Under the pieces are notes generated by a model that saw only the letters and a program-made list of their open reading frames with translations, was not told the DNA's origin and did not search any database. The position numbers and the translations under genes are program-made. 42,785 nt of DNA from Frankia sp. AgB32 (GTDB lineage Bacteria; Actinomycetota; Actinomycetes; Frankiales; Frankiaceae): positions 1 to 42,785 of the forward strand of contig NZ_JALKFX010000078.1 of the NCBI RefSeq assembly GCF_023243045.1. The letters are read 5' to 3'. Shown in pieces: positions 1 through 11,530 of the stretch. Each line of letters opens with the position of its first letter. Position 1 is the stretch's first letter.

Positions 1-2
1 GG

Positions 3-2597
3 CGGGGGGGGGGGCGGGGGCCGCGCCTCCCCCCGCCCCCCCCCCCGGCCGCGCGGCGGCCGGCGCCCTGGGGTGGGCCCCCCGCCCCCCCCGGTTCCGC
101 GCCGACGGCCGGCGGTCCTCGGCCTGGGCCGCGGCCCGGTCCGCGGCCGTCCGCGCCCGGCAACAACCCGTACACGTCGCCGTCTGCCGGTCCGCGTTCG
201 CCGGCCGGTAACTCGGGACCGCCCTCGGCTTCGCCGGCGCGTCCCGGTGGGCCGCGTCCCGGCCCCCGGCCGGGCGCCCCGCGTCCCGGTGGCGCTGGCG
301 GCCCCGGTGGCCCCCGGCCCTCGCCGGGCTCGGTTCCGCCGCGTTCCGGTCAGCGTCCGGGTCAGGGCGGCGGAATGCCGCCGCGGCCCGGCGGCAGTGG
401 CGGCCCGCGTCCCAACGCGAACATGTTCCAGCCCCGCCCGGCCGGCGGCGGCGGCAGCGGTGGCGCTCCCGGTCGTCCGGGTGGCGGCGGCGCGCCGGGC
501 CGTCCCGGTGGCGGCGGTGGCGGTCCCCGTCCCGGCGGTTTCGCCGGCCGTGGTGGCGCTCCCGGTCGTCCGGGTGGCGGCGGCGCCGGCGCAGGTGCGC
601 CGGGTCGTCCCGGTGGCGGCGGTGGCGGTCGGCCGGCCGCGGGTGGCCGCGGTCGCGGCGGCACGACAGCCGGTGCGTTCGGCCCCGGTGGCCGCGGACG
701 TCCTGGGCGCCAGCGCAAGTCCAAGCGCGCGAAGCGGCAGGAGTGGGAGAGCGGGCTCGAGGCGCCGCGGATGGGCGCGATGGTCCCCCGTGGCAACGGG
801 CAGGCCATTCGTCTTCCGCGCGGAGCGTCGTTGGCGGACTTCGCCGACAAGATCGACGCGAACCCGGGTGCGCTGGTCCAGGTCGTGTTCACCCAGCTCG
901 GCGAGATGGTGACCGCGACCCAGTCCTGCACCGACGAGACGCTGCAGCTCCTCGGCGTGACGCTGGGCTACGAGGTGCAGATCGTCAGCCCCGAGGACGA
1001 GGACAAGGAGCTGCTGGAGAGCTTCGACCTGTCCTTCGGCGGCGAGTACGACGACGACGTCGAGCTGACCATCCGGCCGCCGGTCGTGACCGTCATGGGT
1101 CACGTCGACCACGGTAAGACGAAGCTCCTCGACGCCATCCGCTTCACCGACGTGGTCGCCGGCGAGGCCGGCGGCATCACCCAGCACATCGGCGCGTACC
1201 AGGTGCGCTCCATGGTCGACGGCAACGAGCGGCCGATCACCTTCATCGACACCCCGGGTCACGAGACCTTCACCGCGATGCGTGCGCGTGGTGCCCAGGT
1301 CACCGACATCGTGGTGCTGGTGGTCGCGGCGGACGACGGTGTGAAGCCGCAGACGATCGAGGCGCTCAACCACGCCCAGGCGGCCGGCGTGCCGGTGGTC
1401 GTGGCCGTCAACAAGGTCGACAAGGAGGGCGCCGACCCGGCCAAGGTCCGCGGTCAGCTCACCGAGTACGGCCTGGTGGCGGAGGAGTACGGCGGCGACA
1501 CGATGTTCGTCGACGTCTCCGCGCGCAACAAGACCAACATCGACGGCCTGCTCGAGGCCATCATCCTGACCGCCGACGCCTCGCTGGACCTGCGGGCGGC
1601 GACGGGCACGGAGGCCCAGGGCGTCGCGATCGAAGGTCGACTCGACCGCGGTCGCGGTCCGGTGGCGACCGTGCTGGTCCAGCGCGGCACGCTGCGGGTC
1701 GGTGACTCGGTGGTCGCCGGCGAGGCCTTCGGTCGCGTCCGCGCCATGCTCGACGAGCACGGTGGCCAGGTCACCGAGGCCGGGCCCGCCCGGCCGGTGC
1801 AGGTGCTCGGCTTCACCAGCGTCCCCGATGCCGGGGACAACTTCCTGGTGGTGCCCGAGGACCGGGTCGCCCGCCAGATCGCCGAGCGTCGCCAGGCCCG
1901 GGAGCGCAACGCGGAACTCGCGCTCAGCCGTGGCCGACCGACGCTGGAGACGATCCTGGAGCGGATGAAGGAGGGCGAGAAGACCCAGCTCAACCTCATC
2001 CTCAAGGGCGACGTCTCCGGTTCCGTCGAGGCTCTCGAGGACGCCCTGCTCAAGATCGATGTCGGCGACGAAGTCGGTCTGCGGATCATCGACCGTGGGG
2101 TCGGCGCGATCACCGAGACCAACGTCATGCTGGCGTCGGCGTCGGACGCGGTGATCATCGGCTTCAACGTCAGGCCTCAGGGCAAGGCGACGGAGCTGGC
2201 TGACCGCGAAGGCGTGGAGGTCCGCTACTACTCGGTGATCTACCAGGCCCTCGAGGACATCGAGAACGCCCTCAAGGGCATGCTCAAGCCGGTCTACGAG
2301 GAGGCCCAGCTCGGCACCGCCGAGGTGCGAGAGGTCTTCCGCGTGCCCCGGATCGGCAACGTCGCGGGTGCGCTGGTCCGCAGCGGCATCATGCGCCGCA
2401 ACGTCAAGGCGCGCCTTATCCGCGACGGCGTGGTCGTGGCGGACAACCTCACGGTCGAGTCGCTCAAGCGGTTCAAGGATGACGCGACCGAGGTCCGCGA
2501 AGGCTACGAGTGCGGTATCGGTCTCGGGTCGTTCAACGACATCAAGGTGGACGACGTGATCGAGGCGTTCGAGCAGCGGGAGGTTCCCCGCGTCTGA
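3..2597 (+). CDS. infB: Translation initiation factor IF-2 (5'-partial)
   Basis: IF-2 is the GTPase that brings initiator fMet-tRNA to the 30S subunit and promotes 50S joining. The reading frame is open from the left window edge, so the true start lies outside; an internal ATG at 375 is not the start because the same frame upstream encodes typical actinobacterial IF2 Pro/Gly/Arg-rich linker, including NNPYTSP near base 162. The linker continues to about base 700 with repeated APGRPGGGG units. The G domain follows: GHVDHGKT at 1098-1121, DTPGHETF from 1248, NKVD from 1410. The beta-barrel and C-terminal tRNA-binding domains run to a normal end at EQREVPRV. It heads the operon continued by ylxP and rbfA. 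The first ~100 bases are long G and C runs, so the extreme N-terminal frame is uncertain. Confidence 0.97.
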   Translation, partial: RGGGRGPRLPPPPPPAARRPAPWGGPPAPPGSAPTAGGPRPGPRPGPRPSAPGNNPYTSPSAGPRSPAGNSGPPSASPARPGGPRPGPRPGAPRPGGAGGPGGPRPSPGSVPPRSGQRPGQGGGMPPRPGGSGGPRPNANMFQPRPAGGGGSGGAPGRPGGGGAPGRPGGGGGGPRPGGFAGRGGAPGRPGGGGAGAGAPGRPGGGGGGRPAAGGRGRGGTTAGAFGPGGRGRPGRQRKSKRAKRQEWESGLEAPRMGAMVPRGNGQAIRLPRGASLADFADKIDANPGALVQVVFTQLGEMVTATQSCTDETLQLLGVTLGYEVQIVSPEDEDKELLESFDLSFGGEYDDDVELTIRPPVVTVMGHVDHGKTKLLDAIRFTDVVAGEAGGITQHIGAYQVRSMVDGNERPITFIDTPGHETFTAMRARGAQVTDIVVLVVAADDGVKPQTIEALNHAQAAGVPVVVAVNKVDKEGADPAKVRGQLTEYGLVAEEYGGDTMFVDVSARNKTNIDGLLEAIILTADASLDLRAATGTEAQGVAIEGRLDRGRGPVATVLVQRGTLRVGDSVVAGEAFGRVRAMLDEHGGQVTEAGPARPVQVLGFTSVPDAGDNFLVVPEDRVARQIAERRQARERNAELALSRGRPTLETILERMKEGEKTQLNLILKGDVSGSVEALEDALLKIDVGDEVGLRIIDRGVGAITETNVMLASASDAVIIGFNVRPQGKATELADREGVEVRYYSVIYQALEDIENALKGMLKPVYEEAQLGTAEVREVFRVPRIGNVAGALVRSGIMRRNVKARLIRDGVVVADNLTVESLKRFKDDATEVREGYECGIGLGSFNDIKVDDVIEAFEQREVPRV

Positions 2598-2676
2598 GGC
2601 ACATCGCTGATCGGTGCCGGCCGGATCCGACTCCGGCCGGCACCGCCCGGCCCGTGCCTCGCAGCGGGACACGATC

Positions 2677-3003
2677 ATGTGGATCGGGACCCTCAGCCTG
2701 GATCTCCTTCTCGGGGATGTGCATTCGCTGAAGGAGAAGCGGTCGGTGGTGCGGCCGATCATCGCCGAGCTGCGTCGCCGCTTCGCGGTCAGCGTCGCCG
2801 AGACCGGAGCGCTCGAGCTGCACCGGCGCGCCGAGGTCGGCATGGCGGTCGTCGCCGCCGACCGCGCGCACTGCGTGGAGGTCCTGCGTTCCTGCGAGCA
2901 GCTCGTGGCGCAGCGGCCCGAGGTGGAGATCCTCTCCGCACGCGAGCGACTCCTCGCCGAGGACGACGCCGACCCGCAGCTGGCGGCCGATATTCCAGAC
3001 TGA
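2677..3003 (+). CDS. ylxP: YlxP/DUF503 family protein
   Basis: This is a 108-residue DUF503 protein starting MWIGTLSLDLLLGD and carrying the family motif HSLKEKRSVVRPI, with an alpha/beta ferredoxin-like layout. DUF503 proteins sit between infB and rbfA in many Gram-positive genomes and are thought to help ribosome maturation; the biochemical role is not settled. I chose ATG 2677 because the family begins with the MWxG strand; an in-frame ATG at 2614 would add 21 residues of poor similarity. It lies 79 bases after infB and 135 before rbfA, so probably co-transcribed. Confidence 0.9.
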   Translation: MWIGTLSLDLLLGDVHSLKEKRSVVRPIIAELRRRFAVSVAETGALELHRRAEVGMAVVAADRAHCVEVLRSCEQLVAQRPEVEILSARERLLAEDDADPQLAADIPD

Positions 3004-3138
3004 TTCAACAGCCCTGTCGCGCCGCACGGCGCTCTGCGCGGCGCGGGACAGTGATGCGCGTCACGGCGCCGGCGGTCCCGTCACGGCTGGTCTGAGCGAA
3101 GGGTCCCCGGCAGGGGATACGGATCTAGGAGGTGGACG

Positions 3139-3684
3139 GTGGCTGATCCGGCCCGGGCACGGCGGCTGGCCGTGCGGATTCGTGAGATCGTTGCGTCGTC
3201 GCTGGAGCGCGGCGTGAAGGATCCTCGGCTGGGCATGGTCACGGTCACGGACGTGCGGGTGACGCCGGACCTGGTCGACGCGACGGTCTTCTACACCGTC
3301 TACGGCGACGAGGACGCGCGGGTCGCCTCCGCGCAGGCGCTCGAATCGGCGCGTGGCCTGCTGCGCAGCCAGGTTGGCCGTGCCACGGGGGTGAAGAACA
3401 CCCCGACGTTGACCTTCGTGCACGACCGACTTCCCGACGACGCGAAGCACATGGAAGACCTGATCAGCGTTGCCCGGGAACGGGACGCGCGGCTCGCCGA
3501 GACCCGCCGCGACGCCCGCCCGGCCGGTGACGACGATCCATACCGGCATCCGCGGGTCGTCGAGGACGACGACGAGGACGATTTTGGTGACCCATCCGTC
3601 GTCGATGACTCTGACTTCGCTGACGGTGTGGAGCTGGATCCGGCCTCGCCGGAAGGCGCGCCCACGTTCGGGCATCGGGAGTGA
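3139..3684 (+). CDS. rbfA: 30S ribosome-binding factor RbfA
   Basis: RbfA binds free 30S subunits and assists late 16S rRNA maturation. The 181-residue product begins MADPARARRLAVRIREIV, then shows the KH-like RbfA core (KDPRLGMVTVTDVRVTPDL; hinge near HDRLPDDAKHMEDL). After about residue 120 there is an acidic, disordered tail rich in Asp/Glu, as in other actinobacterial RbfA proteins. The GTG start is supported by a strong Shine-Dalgarno sequence, AGGAGGT, at 3127-3133. It is followed by the nrnA-like gene in the standard operon order. Confidence 0.95.
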   Translation: MADPARARRLAVRIREIVASSLERGVKDPRLGMVTVTDVRVTPDLVDATVFYTVYGDEDARVASAQALESARGLLRSQVGRATGVKNTPTLTFVHDRLPDDAKHMEDLISVARERDARLAETRRDARPAGDDDPYRHPRVVEDDDEDDFGDPSVVDDSDFADGVELDPASPEGAPTFGHRE

Positions 3685-3751
3685 CACGGCGCTGACGGGG
3701 ACGGAGCCGCCCGCGAGCCGGGCGGCGGCGTACACGGCGAGGGGATGGGCG

Positions 3752-4372
3752 ATGACCGAGGTGAGCGATGCCGGGACGGTTGTCGGTCAGCCGTCGACCC
3801 GGGGCGTTGGGCCGGCGCCGGACCAGGTGCCCACCTCGGCGCTGGGGGAACTGGTGGCGGCGCTCGTCGACGCCGTCGCCACCGGTGGGGAGATCCTGCT
3901 CGTCGCGCATGTCGGCTGTCTCAAGCTGCTCGGCGTGGTGATCGACCGGGCCCGGCTGGAGCCCGAACACGACCTGGTCTGGACCTGGTGTGGTGCGCAG
4001 GACCTGCGCAGGGCAGGCGTCGCCCTGGACGAGATCCAGGGGTTCATCGACACCCTGCGGATGGTGTCGGAGGTGGAGGTCGCGCTGATCTGCAAGCAGG
4101 AGGGTGGCGCCTGGAAGGTCTCCAGACGCTCCCTCGGCGGCATCGACGTGGGCGCGCTGTGCACCGAGGTCGGTGGCGGCGGCCATCGCCTCGCCGCCGG
4201 GTTCGCGTCGACCGCGGAGCTCGGGGCGGTCATGGACGCGGTGCGCTCGGCGCTCGCGCGGGCGCCACGGTTGCCCGGCCCGGCGCCCCTGGGCCTCGCC
4301 GGCCTGGACGCGGCCGCCGGAGCCGAACCGGGTCGCACCCCGACGGTGGGCCGGCTGCTGGGGGTGCGGTGA
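3752..4372 (+). CDS. NrnA/DHH-family phosphoesterase lacking its catalytic core
   Basis: Position in the operon and both ends identify this as the actinobacterial NrnA-like oligoribonuclease/pAp phosphatase. Intact homologues are about 320-350 residues; this ORF is about 206. The N-terminus reaches GGEILLVAHV (about residue 54), where intact proteins continue NPDGDALGS, but here it jumps directly to GCLKLLGVVIDRARLEP, which normally lies just before the DHHA1 domain. The DHHA1 glycine motif GGGGHRLAAGF is retained. The lost part holds the DHH motif and nearly all metal ligands, so the product should not be a nuclease. The frame is kept across the junction (near 3913), so it could still be translated; it overlaps truB by four bases. 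Start ATG 3752 is chosen by homology. Confidence 0.8.
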   Translation: MTEVSDAGTVVGQPSTRGVGPAPDQVPTSALGELVAALVDAVATGGEILLVAHVGCLKLLGVVIDRARLEPEHDLVWTWCGAQDLRRAGVALDEIQGFIDTLRMVSEVEVALICKQEGGAWKVSRRSLGGIDVGALCTEVGGGGHRLAAGFASTAELGAVMDAVRSALARAPRLPGPAPLGLAGLDAAAGAEPGRTPTVGRLLGVR

Positions 4373-5289
4373 GCCCGCGTTCCCGCGCGGCCGCCGGTCC
4401 GCAGGTCGACGGGCTGGTCGTCGTCGACAAGCCGGCCGGGTGCACGTCGCACGACGTGGTCGCGCGGGCCCGGCGCATCCTCGGGCAACGTCGGGTCGGA
4501 CACGCCGGCACCCTCGACCCGATGGCCACCGGTGTCCTGCTGCTCGGCGCCGGGCGCGGGACCCGGCTGCTCGGCCACCTCGCCCTCACGGACAAGGTGT
4601 ATGACGCGACGATCCGCCTCGGCCGGACGACGACGACCGATGACGCGCAGGGCGAGCCGGTCGAGGACCGGCCGGTCGACGTCGACCCGGATCGTCTCGC
4701 CCGGGCGATGACCGTCCTGACCGGGGTGATCGACCAGGTGCCGTCGAGCGTGAGCGCCGTGAAGGTGGACGGGGTGCGCGCCTACGCCCGGGTGCGCGCC
4801 GGCGAAGAGGTCACGCTCGCCGCCCGGCGGGTCACGGTGCACCGCTTCGACCTGCTGGCCCGCCGGGCCGCCGGCGCCGCGTCCGATCCGGCGGGAACCG
4901 ACCTGGACGTGACGGTCCGCTGCTCCAGCGGTACCTACATTCGGGCGCTGGCCCGTGATCTCGGCGCGGCGCTGGGCTGCGGGGGGCATCTGACCGCGTT
5001 GCGGCGCACGGTCGTGGGACCGTTCGGGCTGGACCAGGCGGTGAGCCTCGACACGTTCGGTGAGCTGGGCCGCGCGGCGGTGACACCGCTGGCGGAGGCG
5101 GTCGCGGCCGGTTTCGCCCGCCGCGACGTGGCCGCCCCGGCGGCGGTCGACGTGTCCCATGGTCGCCGGTTGGCCCCGGTGGGACAACCGGGTACCTACG
5201 GCGTGTTCGGCCCGGACGGGGCGGTGCTGGCGCTCGTGGAGGAGACGGCGGACGCGGTCCGCTCGCTGGTCGTGTTCGCCCCGGCCTGA
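4369..5289 (+). CDS. truB: tRNA pseudouridine(55) synthase TruB
   Basis: TruB isomerises U55 to pseudouridine in the T-loop of tRNAs. The 306-residue product has the TruB signature near the N-terminus (VDKPAGCTSHDVV) and the catalytic loop GHAGTLDPMATGVL, with the nucleophilic Asp at about residue 50. Later family motifs include SAVKVDGVRAYARVRAGE and CSSGTYIRALARDLG. The GTG start overlaps the TGA of the preceding nrnA-like gene, which implies translational coupling. The N-terminal extension before DGLVVVDKP is about a dozen residues, normal for actinobacteria. Confidence 0.96.
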   Translation: MSPRSRAAAGPQVDGLVVVDKPAGCTSHDVVARARRILGQRRVGHAGTLDPMATGVLLLGAGRGTRLLGHLALTDKVYDATIRLGRTTTTDDAQGEPVEDRPVDVDPDRLARAMTVLTGVIDQVPSSVSAVKVDGVRAYARVRAGEEVTLAARRVTVHRFDLLARRAAGAASDPAGTDLDVTVRCSSGTYIRALARDLGAALGCGGHLTALRRTVVGPFGLDQAVSLDTFGELGRAAVTPLAEAVAAGFARRDVAAPAAVDVSHGRRLAPVGQPGTYGVFGPDGAVLALVEETADAVRSLVVFAPA

Positions 5290-5355
5290 CCGGCGGCCCG
5301 CCGACGGTGGGTGCCGGCCGGACCGCGCCGAGCGAGAATGTCCTAGGCTTCCCCC

Positions 5356-6285
5356 GTGCAAACGTGGCGAGGCGCGGAGAACACGCCAGCCGACTGGGAC
5401 GGCGGGGTCGTCACGATCGGCTTTTTCGACGGGGTGCACCTGGGGCATCGACAGATCATCGGTCGGGCGGTGCGGCGCGCGCACGATCGCGGCGAGCGTG
5501 CCGGCGTCCTCACCTTCGACCCGCATCCGGGCGAGGTGCTGCGCCCCGGCAGTCATCCCGCGTTGTTGACGACGCTTCGCCACAAGGCCGAGCTGCTGGC
5601 GGCGATCGGCGTGGACGCGCTGTGCGTGCAGCCGTTCACGCTGGATTTCAGCCGGGTCACGGCGGCGGACTTCGTCCGGGACGTCCTGGTCGAGCGGCTG
5701 CGGGCGAGTGTCGTGGTGGTGGGGGAGAACTTCAGCTACGGCCACCGGGCGGCCGGCACGCTGGCCACCCTGACGGCCGACGGCGCCCGGGCCGGGTTCG
5801 AGGTCGACGGGGTGCGCCTGGTCCGCTCGGGCGAGGAGGTGCTGTCCTCGACGGGGATCCGCAGGCTGGTCGCCGATGGCGAGGTGGAGGCGGCTGCGGC
5901 GGCGCTGGGGCGCCCGCACCGGGTCGAGGGCGTCGTCGTGCACGGCGAGGCGCGCGGCCGGACGATCGGTTACCCGACGGCCAACATCGAGGTGACGCCC
6001 TGGGCGGCGGTGCCGGCGGACGGCGTCTATGCCGGGTTCGCCTGCCTGGCCGACCGGCGGCAGCCGGCCGCCATCTCGATCGGTACGAATCCGACCTTCG
6101 CCGGGCGGGAGCGGCGGGTCGAGGCGTTTCTGCTGGACTTCGACGGGGACCTCTACGGCCAGTACCTCGCCTACGAGTTCACCCACCGGTTGCGCCCGAC
6201 GTTGCGGTTCGACTCGGTGGACGACCTGGTCACCCAGATGGCCGCCGACGTCGAGACGACCCGGGCGGTCACGCTGCCCGTGTGA
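5356..6285 (+). CDS. ribF: Bifunctional riboflavin kinase/FAD synthetase
   Basis: RibF phosphorylates riboflavin to FMN and adenylates FMN to FAD. The 309-residue protein has the N-terminal nucleotidyltransferase domain (TIGFFDGVHLGH, about residues 20-31; TFDPHPGEVL) and the C-terminal kinase domain (GRTIGYPTANI). The GTG start lies seven bases after TAGGCT (5344-5349), which fits a -10 hexamer and suggests a leaderless transcript; no Shine-Dalgarno sequence is evident. It sits 66 bases after truB and before rpsO in the standard order. Confidence 0.96.
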   Translation: MQTWRGAENTPADWDGGVVTIGFFDGVHLGHRQIIGRAVRRAHDRGERAGVLTFDPHPGEVLRPGSHPALLTTLRHKAELLAAIGVDALCVQPFTLDFSRVTAADFVRDVLVERLRASVVVVGENFSYGHRAAGTLATLTADGARAGFEVDGVRLVRSGEEVLSSTGIRRLVADGEVEAAAAALGRPHRVEGVVVHGEARGRTIGYPTANIEVTPWAAVPADGVYAGFACLADRRQPAAISIGTNPTFAGRERRVEAFLLDFDGDLYGQYLAYEFTHRLRPTLRFDSVDDLVTQMAADVETTRAVTLPV

Positions 6286-6515
6286 CCGCGCCCGGGTGTC
6301 CCCCCGCCCGGCCGGGAAATCCCTGCGCGGGCGGCGACCCGCGGGTCCGTCGACGGCCGGTGGCTGGCCGGTTCCCCTCGGATTGATAGGCTTCGGGATC
6401 AGGCGGGTGCGGCGTGACCGGATCAGGCGGCGAACTGGCCGTCGACCGGCTGTCGGTCCGGGTGTTGAAGACCCCGGGCGCGCGCCGTCCCGAAACAGAA
6501 ATGGAGAGGTGCAGC

Positions 6516-6785
6516 GTGCCGCTCGCGAGCGACGTCAAGCAGAAGATCATGTCCGATTACGCCACCGTCGAGCGGGACACCGGCTCGCCGGAGGTCCAGG
6601 TCGCGATGCTGACCAGGCGGATCAGCGACCTCACCGAGCACCTCAAGGTGCACAAGCACGATCACCACAGCCGTCGCGGCCTGCTGCTGCTCGTGGGTCG
6701 CCGCCGCCGGCTGCTGAACTACCTGTCGAAGACGGATATCAACCGATACCGGGCGCTGATCGAGCGCCTCGGACTTCGGCGATAG
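6516..6785 (+). CDS. rpsO: 30S ribosomal protein S15
   Basis: S15 binds the central domain of 16S rRNA early in 30S assembly. The 89-residue product has the full S15 pattern: [32 protein letters not shown] and [16 protein letters not shown]. The GTG at 6516 is preceded by GGAGAGG (6503-6509). Upstream in-frame codons from 6414 are not part of S15. A strong hairpin follows the stop codon, before pnp, where rpsO-pnp read-through and processing are usually controlled. Confidence 0.97.
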   Translation: MPLASDVKQKIMSDYATVERDTGSPEVQVAMLTRRISDLTEHLKVHKHDHHSRRGLLLLVGRRRRLLNYLSKTDINRYRALIERLGLRR

Positions 6786-6790
6786 CGCGG

Positions 6791-6823
6791 AGAGGGAGCG
6801 GCCCCGCCGGGGACGCTCCCTCT
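6791..6823 (+). terminator. rpsO-pnp intergenic hairpin
   Basis: A 10-bp perfect stem AGAGGGAGCG / CGCTCCCTCT with an inner CCCC/GGGG pairing begins five bases after the rpsO stop codon. There is no U tract, as is usual in actinobacteria. By analogy with other bacteria it could be an attenuating terminator or an RNase III processing site in the rpsO-pnp transcript; the sequence cannot tell which. Confidence 0.65.
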
Positions 6824-6856
6824 GACGCATCGGGGGTAGAACTCCGAATGCGTCGT

Positions 6857-6883
6857 CCCGCCGGCGGGTTCGCCGTCGGCGGG
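6857..6883 (+). other. Second hairpin in the rpsO-pnp intergenic region
   Basis: CCCGCCG (6857-6863) pairs perfectly with CGGCGGG (6877-6883) around a 13-base loop. With the hairpin at 6791 it makes a structured leader upstream of pnp. The remaining ~190 bases to the pnp start contain no gene I can support. Confidence 0.4.
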
Positions 6884-7074
6884 TGGAGGACCTGACCGGG
6901 TCCGTGGTGGCGAGAGCCGCCGGTCCTCGGTCGTGGTTGCCGGGAGCGGGCCTGACCCGTGGTCCCGGGGGCTTCGACTGAGCACCGGCATCGGCACCCT
7001 CGAGGACGCGGACCCGGCCGGAGAACAAGATCGGCTGCGTGGACCCGGCCGACAAAGAGGATGGAGTGGTTCGA

Positions 7075-9264
7075 GTGGACGACTCGACACATGCGGCCGA
7101 GGCAGTCATTGCGACTCCGGCTGGCAACCGCACGGTGCGGTTCGAGACCGGTCGGCTGGCCAAGCAGGCCGCCGGCTCGGTCGTCGCCTACCTGGGCGAC
7201 ACAATGGTGCTTTCGGCCACGACGGTCAGCAAGCAGCCCAAGGAACAGCTCGACTTCTTCCCGCTGACGGTGGACGTCGAGGAGCGGATGTACGCCGCCG
7301 GGCGCATCCCCGGCTCGTTCTTCCGCCGCGAGGGGCGGCCCAGCGAGGACGCGATCCTCACGTGCAGGCTCATCGACCGGCCGCTGCGCCCCTCGTTCGC
7401 GAAGGGCCTGCGCAACGAGATCCAGGTCGTCGCCACCGTGCTGGCGCTCGACCCGGACACGCTCTACGACGTCGTCGCGATCAACGCGGCGAGCGCGTCG
7501 ACGACCCTGTCCGGTCTGCCGTTCACCGGCCCGATCGGCGCGACCCGCGTCGGGTACGTCGACGGCGAGTGGATCGCCTTCCCGACGCACACGGAGCTGG
7601 CCCGGGCGACCTTCGACATGGTCGTCGCCGGCCGCGTCGTGGACGGTGGCGATGTCGCGATCATGATGGTCGAGGCGGAGGCCACCCCGGGCACGGTGGA
7701 GCTGATCGCGGGCGGCGCGCCGGCGCCGACCGAGGAGGTCGTCGCGGCCGGTCTGGAGGCGGCCAAGCCCGCCATCCGTGAGCTGTGCCGGGCGCAGAGC
7801 GAGCTCGCCGCGCTCGCCGGCAAGGCCACGCGGGAGTTCCCGGTCTTCATCGACCACCAGGACGACGTGCTCGACGCGCTGTCCGCGGCGGTCGGCGACG
7901 AGCTGTCCGCCGCGCTGCGCATCGCCGGCAAGGCCGAGCGGGAGACCGAGCTCGACCGGGTTCGTCAGCTCGCGGTCGAGAAGGTCGCCGCCCAGTTCGA
8001 GGGGCGGGAGAAGGAGATCGCCCCCGCCTACCGGGCGCTGACCAAGAAGCTCGTCCGCTCCCGGATCGTCACCGAGGGAGTGCGGATCGACGGCCGGTCG
8101 ACGGCCGAGATCCGCGCGCTGTCCGCCGAGGTGGACTACATCCCGCGGGTACACGGCTCGGCGCTGTTCGAGCGGGGCGAGACCCAGATCCTCGGCGTGA
8201 CCACGCTGGCGATGCTGCGCATGGAGCAGACGGTCGACACGCTCAACCCTGACCGCACCAAGCGCTACATGCACAACTACAACTTCCCGCCGTACTCCAC
8301 CGGTGAGACGGGCCGGGTCGGTTCGCCGAAGCGCCGCGAGATCGGCCACGGCGCGCTCGCCGAGCGGGCGCTGCTGCCGGTGCTGCCCAGCCGCGAGGAG
8401 TTCCCCTACGCGATCCGCCAGGTCTCCGAGGCGCTGAGCTCCAACGGCTCGACGTCGATGGGCTCGGTCTGCGCGAGCACGCTGTCGCTGCTCAACGCCG
8501 GTGTGCCGCTGAAGGCACCGGTCGCCGGCATCGCGATGGGGCTCATCCACGCCGACGACGCCTACGTGACGCTGACCGACATCCTCGGTGCCGAGGATGC
8601 CTACGGCGACATGGACTTCAAGGTCGCCGGCACCCGGGACTTCGTCACCGCGCTGCAGCTCGACACCAAGCTCGACGGCATCCCCGCGTCGGTGCTGGCC
8701 GCCGCGCTGCAGCAGGCCCGCGGCGCCCGGCTGACGATCCTCGACGTGATGGCCGAGGCCATCGGCAGCCCGGACGAGATGTCCGCGAACGCCCCGCGGG
8801 TCATCTCGGTGAAGATCCCGGTAGACAAGATCGGCGAGGTCATCGGGCCCAAGGGCAAGATGATCAACCAGATCCAGGCCGACAGCGGCGCCGAGATCAC
8901 CGTCGAGGACGACGGCACGATCTACATCGGCGCGGCAGACGGCCCTGCGGCCGAGCTCGCCCGGTCGGCGATCAACGCGATCGCCAACCCGCAGATGCCC
9001 GAGGTCGGCGAGCGCTACCTCGGCACGATCGTGAAGATCACGAACTTCGGCGCGTTCGTGTCGCTCACCCCCGGCCGCGATGGTCTGCTGCACGTCTCCA
9101 AGCTCAAGCAGCTCTCGGGCGGCAAGCGGGTGGAGAAGGTCGAGGACGTTCTCACCGTGGGCCAGAAGCTCCAGGTCGAGATCACCGAGATCGACAGCCG
9201 CGGCAAGATCAGCCTGTCGCCGAGTGCCGAGGCCGCGGACGCGGACGCGGCGGCAGCGTCCTGA
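7075..9264 (+). CDS. pnp: Polyribonucleotide nucleotidyltransferase (PNPase)
   Basis: PNPase is a phosphorolytic 3'-5' exoribonuclease and, in actinobacteria, also a 3' polynucleotide synthase. The protein has two RNase PH cores joined by a helical domain. The first contains [20 protein letters not shown] and [14 protein letters not shown], the second contains [18 protein letters not shown] and [22 protein letters not shown] domain ([12 protein letters not shown], near residue 585) and an S1 domain (about residues 645-714) follow. The start is uncertain: GTG 7075 aligns best with homologues that begin shortly before THxAEAV, but in-frame GTG codons at 7039 and 7066 are possible, and AGAGG at 7056-7060 would serve 7066. 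The Ala/Asp-rich tail is ordinary. Confidence 0.96.
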   Translation: MDDSTHAAEAVIATPAGNRTVRFETGRLAKQAAGSVVAYLGDTMVLSATTVSKQPKEQLDFFPLTVDVEERMYAAGRIPGSFFRREGRPSEDAILTCRLIDRPLRPSFAKGLRNEIQVVATVLALDPDTLYDVVAINAASASTTLSGLPFTGPIGATRVGYVDGEWIAFPTHTELARATFDMVVAGRVVDGGDVAIMMVEAEATPGTVELIAGGAPAPTEEVVAAGLEAAKPAIRELCRAQSELAALAGKATREFPVFIDHQDDVLDALSAAVGDELSAALRIAGKAERETELDRVRQLAVEKVAAQFEGREKEIAPAYRALTKKLVRSRIVTEGVRIDGRSTAEIRALSAEVDYIPRVHGSALFERGETQILGVTTLAMLRMEQTVDTLNPDRTKRYMHNYNFPPYSTGETGRVGSPKRREIGHGALAERALLPVLPSREEFPYAIRQVSEALSSNGSTSMGSVCASTLSLLNAGVPLKAPVAGIAMGLIHADDAYVTLTDILGAEDAYGDMDFKVAGTRDFVTALQLDTKLDGIPASVLAAALQQARGARLTILDVMAEAIGSPDEMSANAPRVISVKIPVDKIGEVIGPKGKMINQIQADSGAEITVEDDGTIYIGAADGPAAELARSAINAIANPQMPEVGERYLGTIVKITNFGAFVSLTPGRDGLLHVSKLKQLSGGKRVEKVEDVLTVGQKLQVEITEIDSRGKISLSPSAEAADADAAAAS

Positions 9265-9274
9265 TCGCCGCGCC

Positions 9275-11414
<2,140 letters not shown>

Positions 11415-11530
11415 TCGACGGCCGTGGCGGCAGTGCTCCGCCGGCGGCGCGGGGCGTCGGCGTGACGCGGCACAGTCGCCGATCCGACGGTGCCGACAGC
11501 GACGGATTGCCGAAAGATAGGTTTCCGGGT

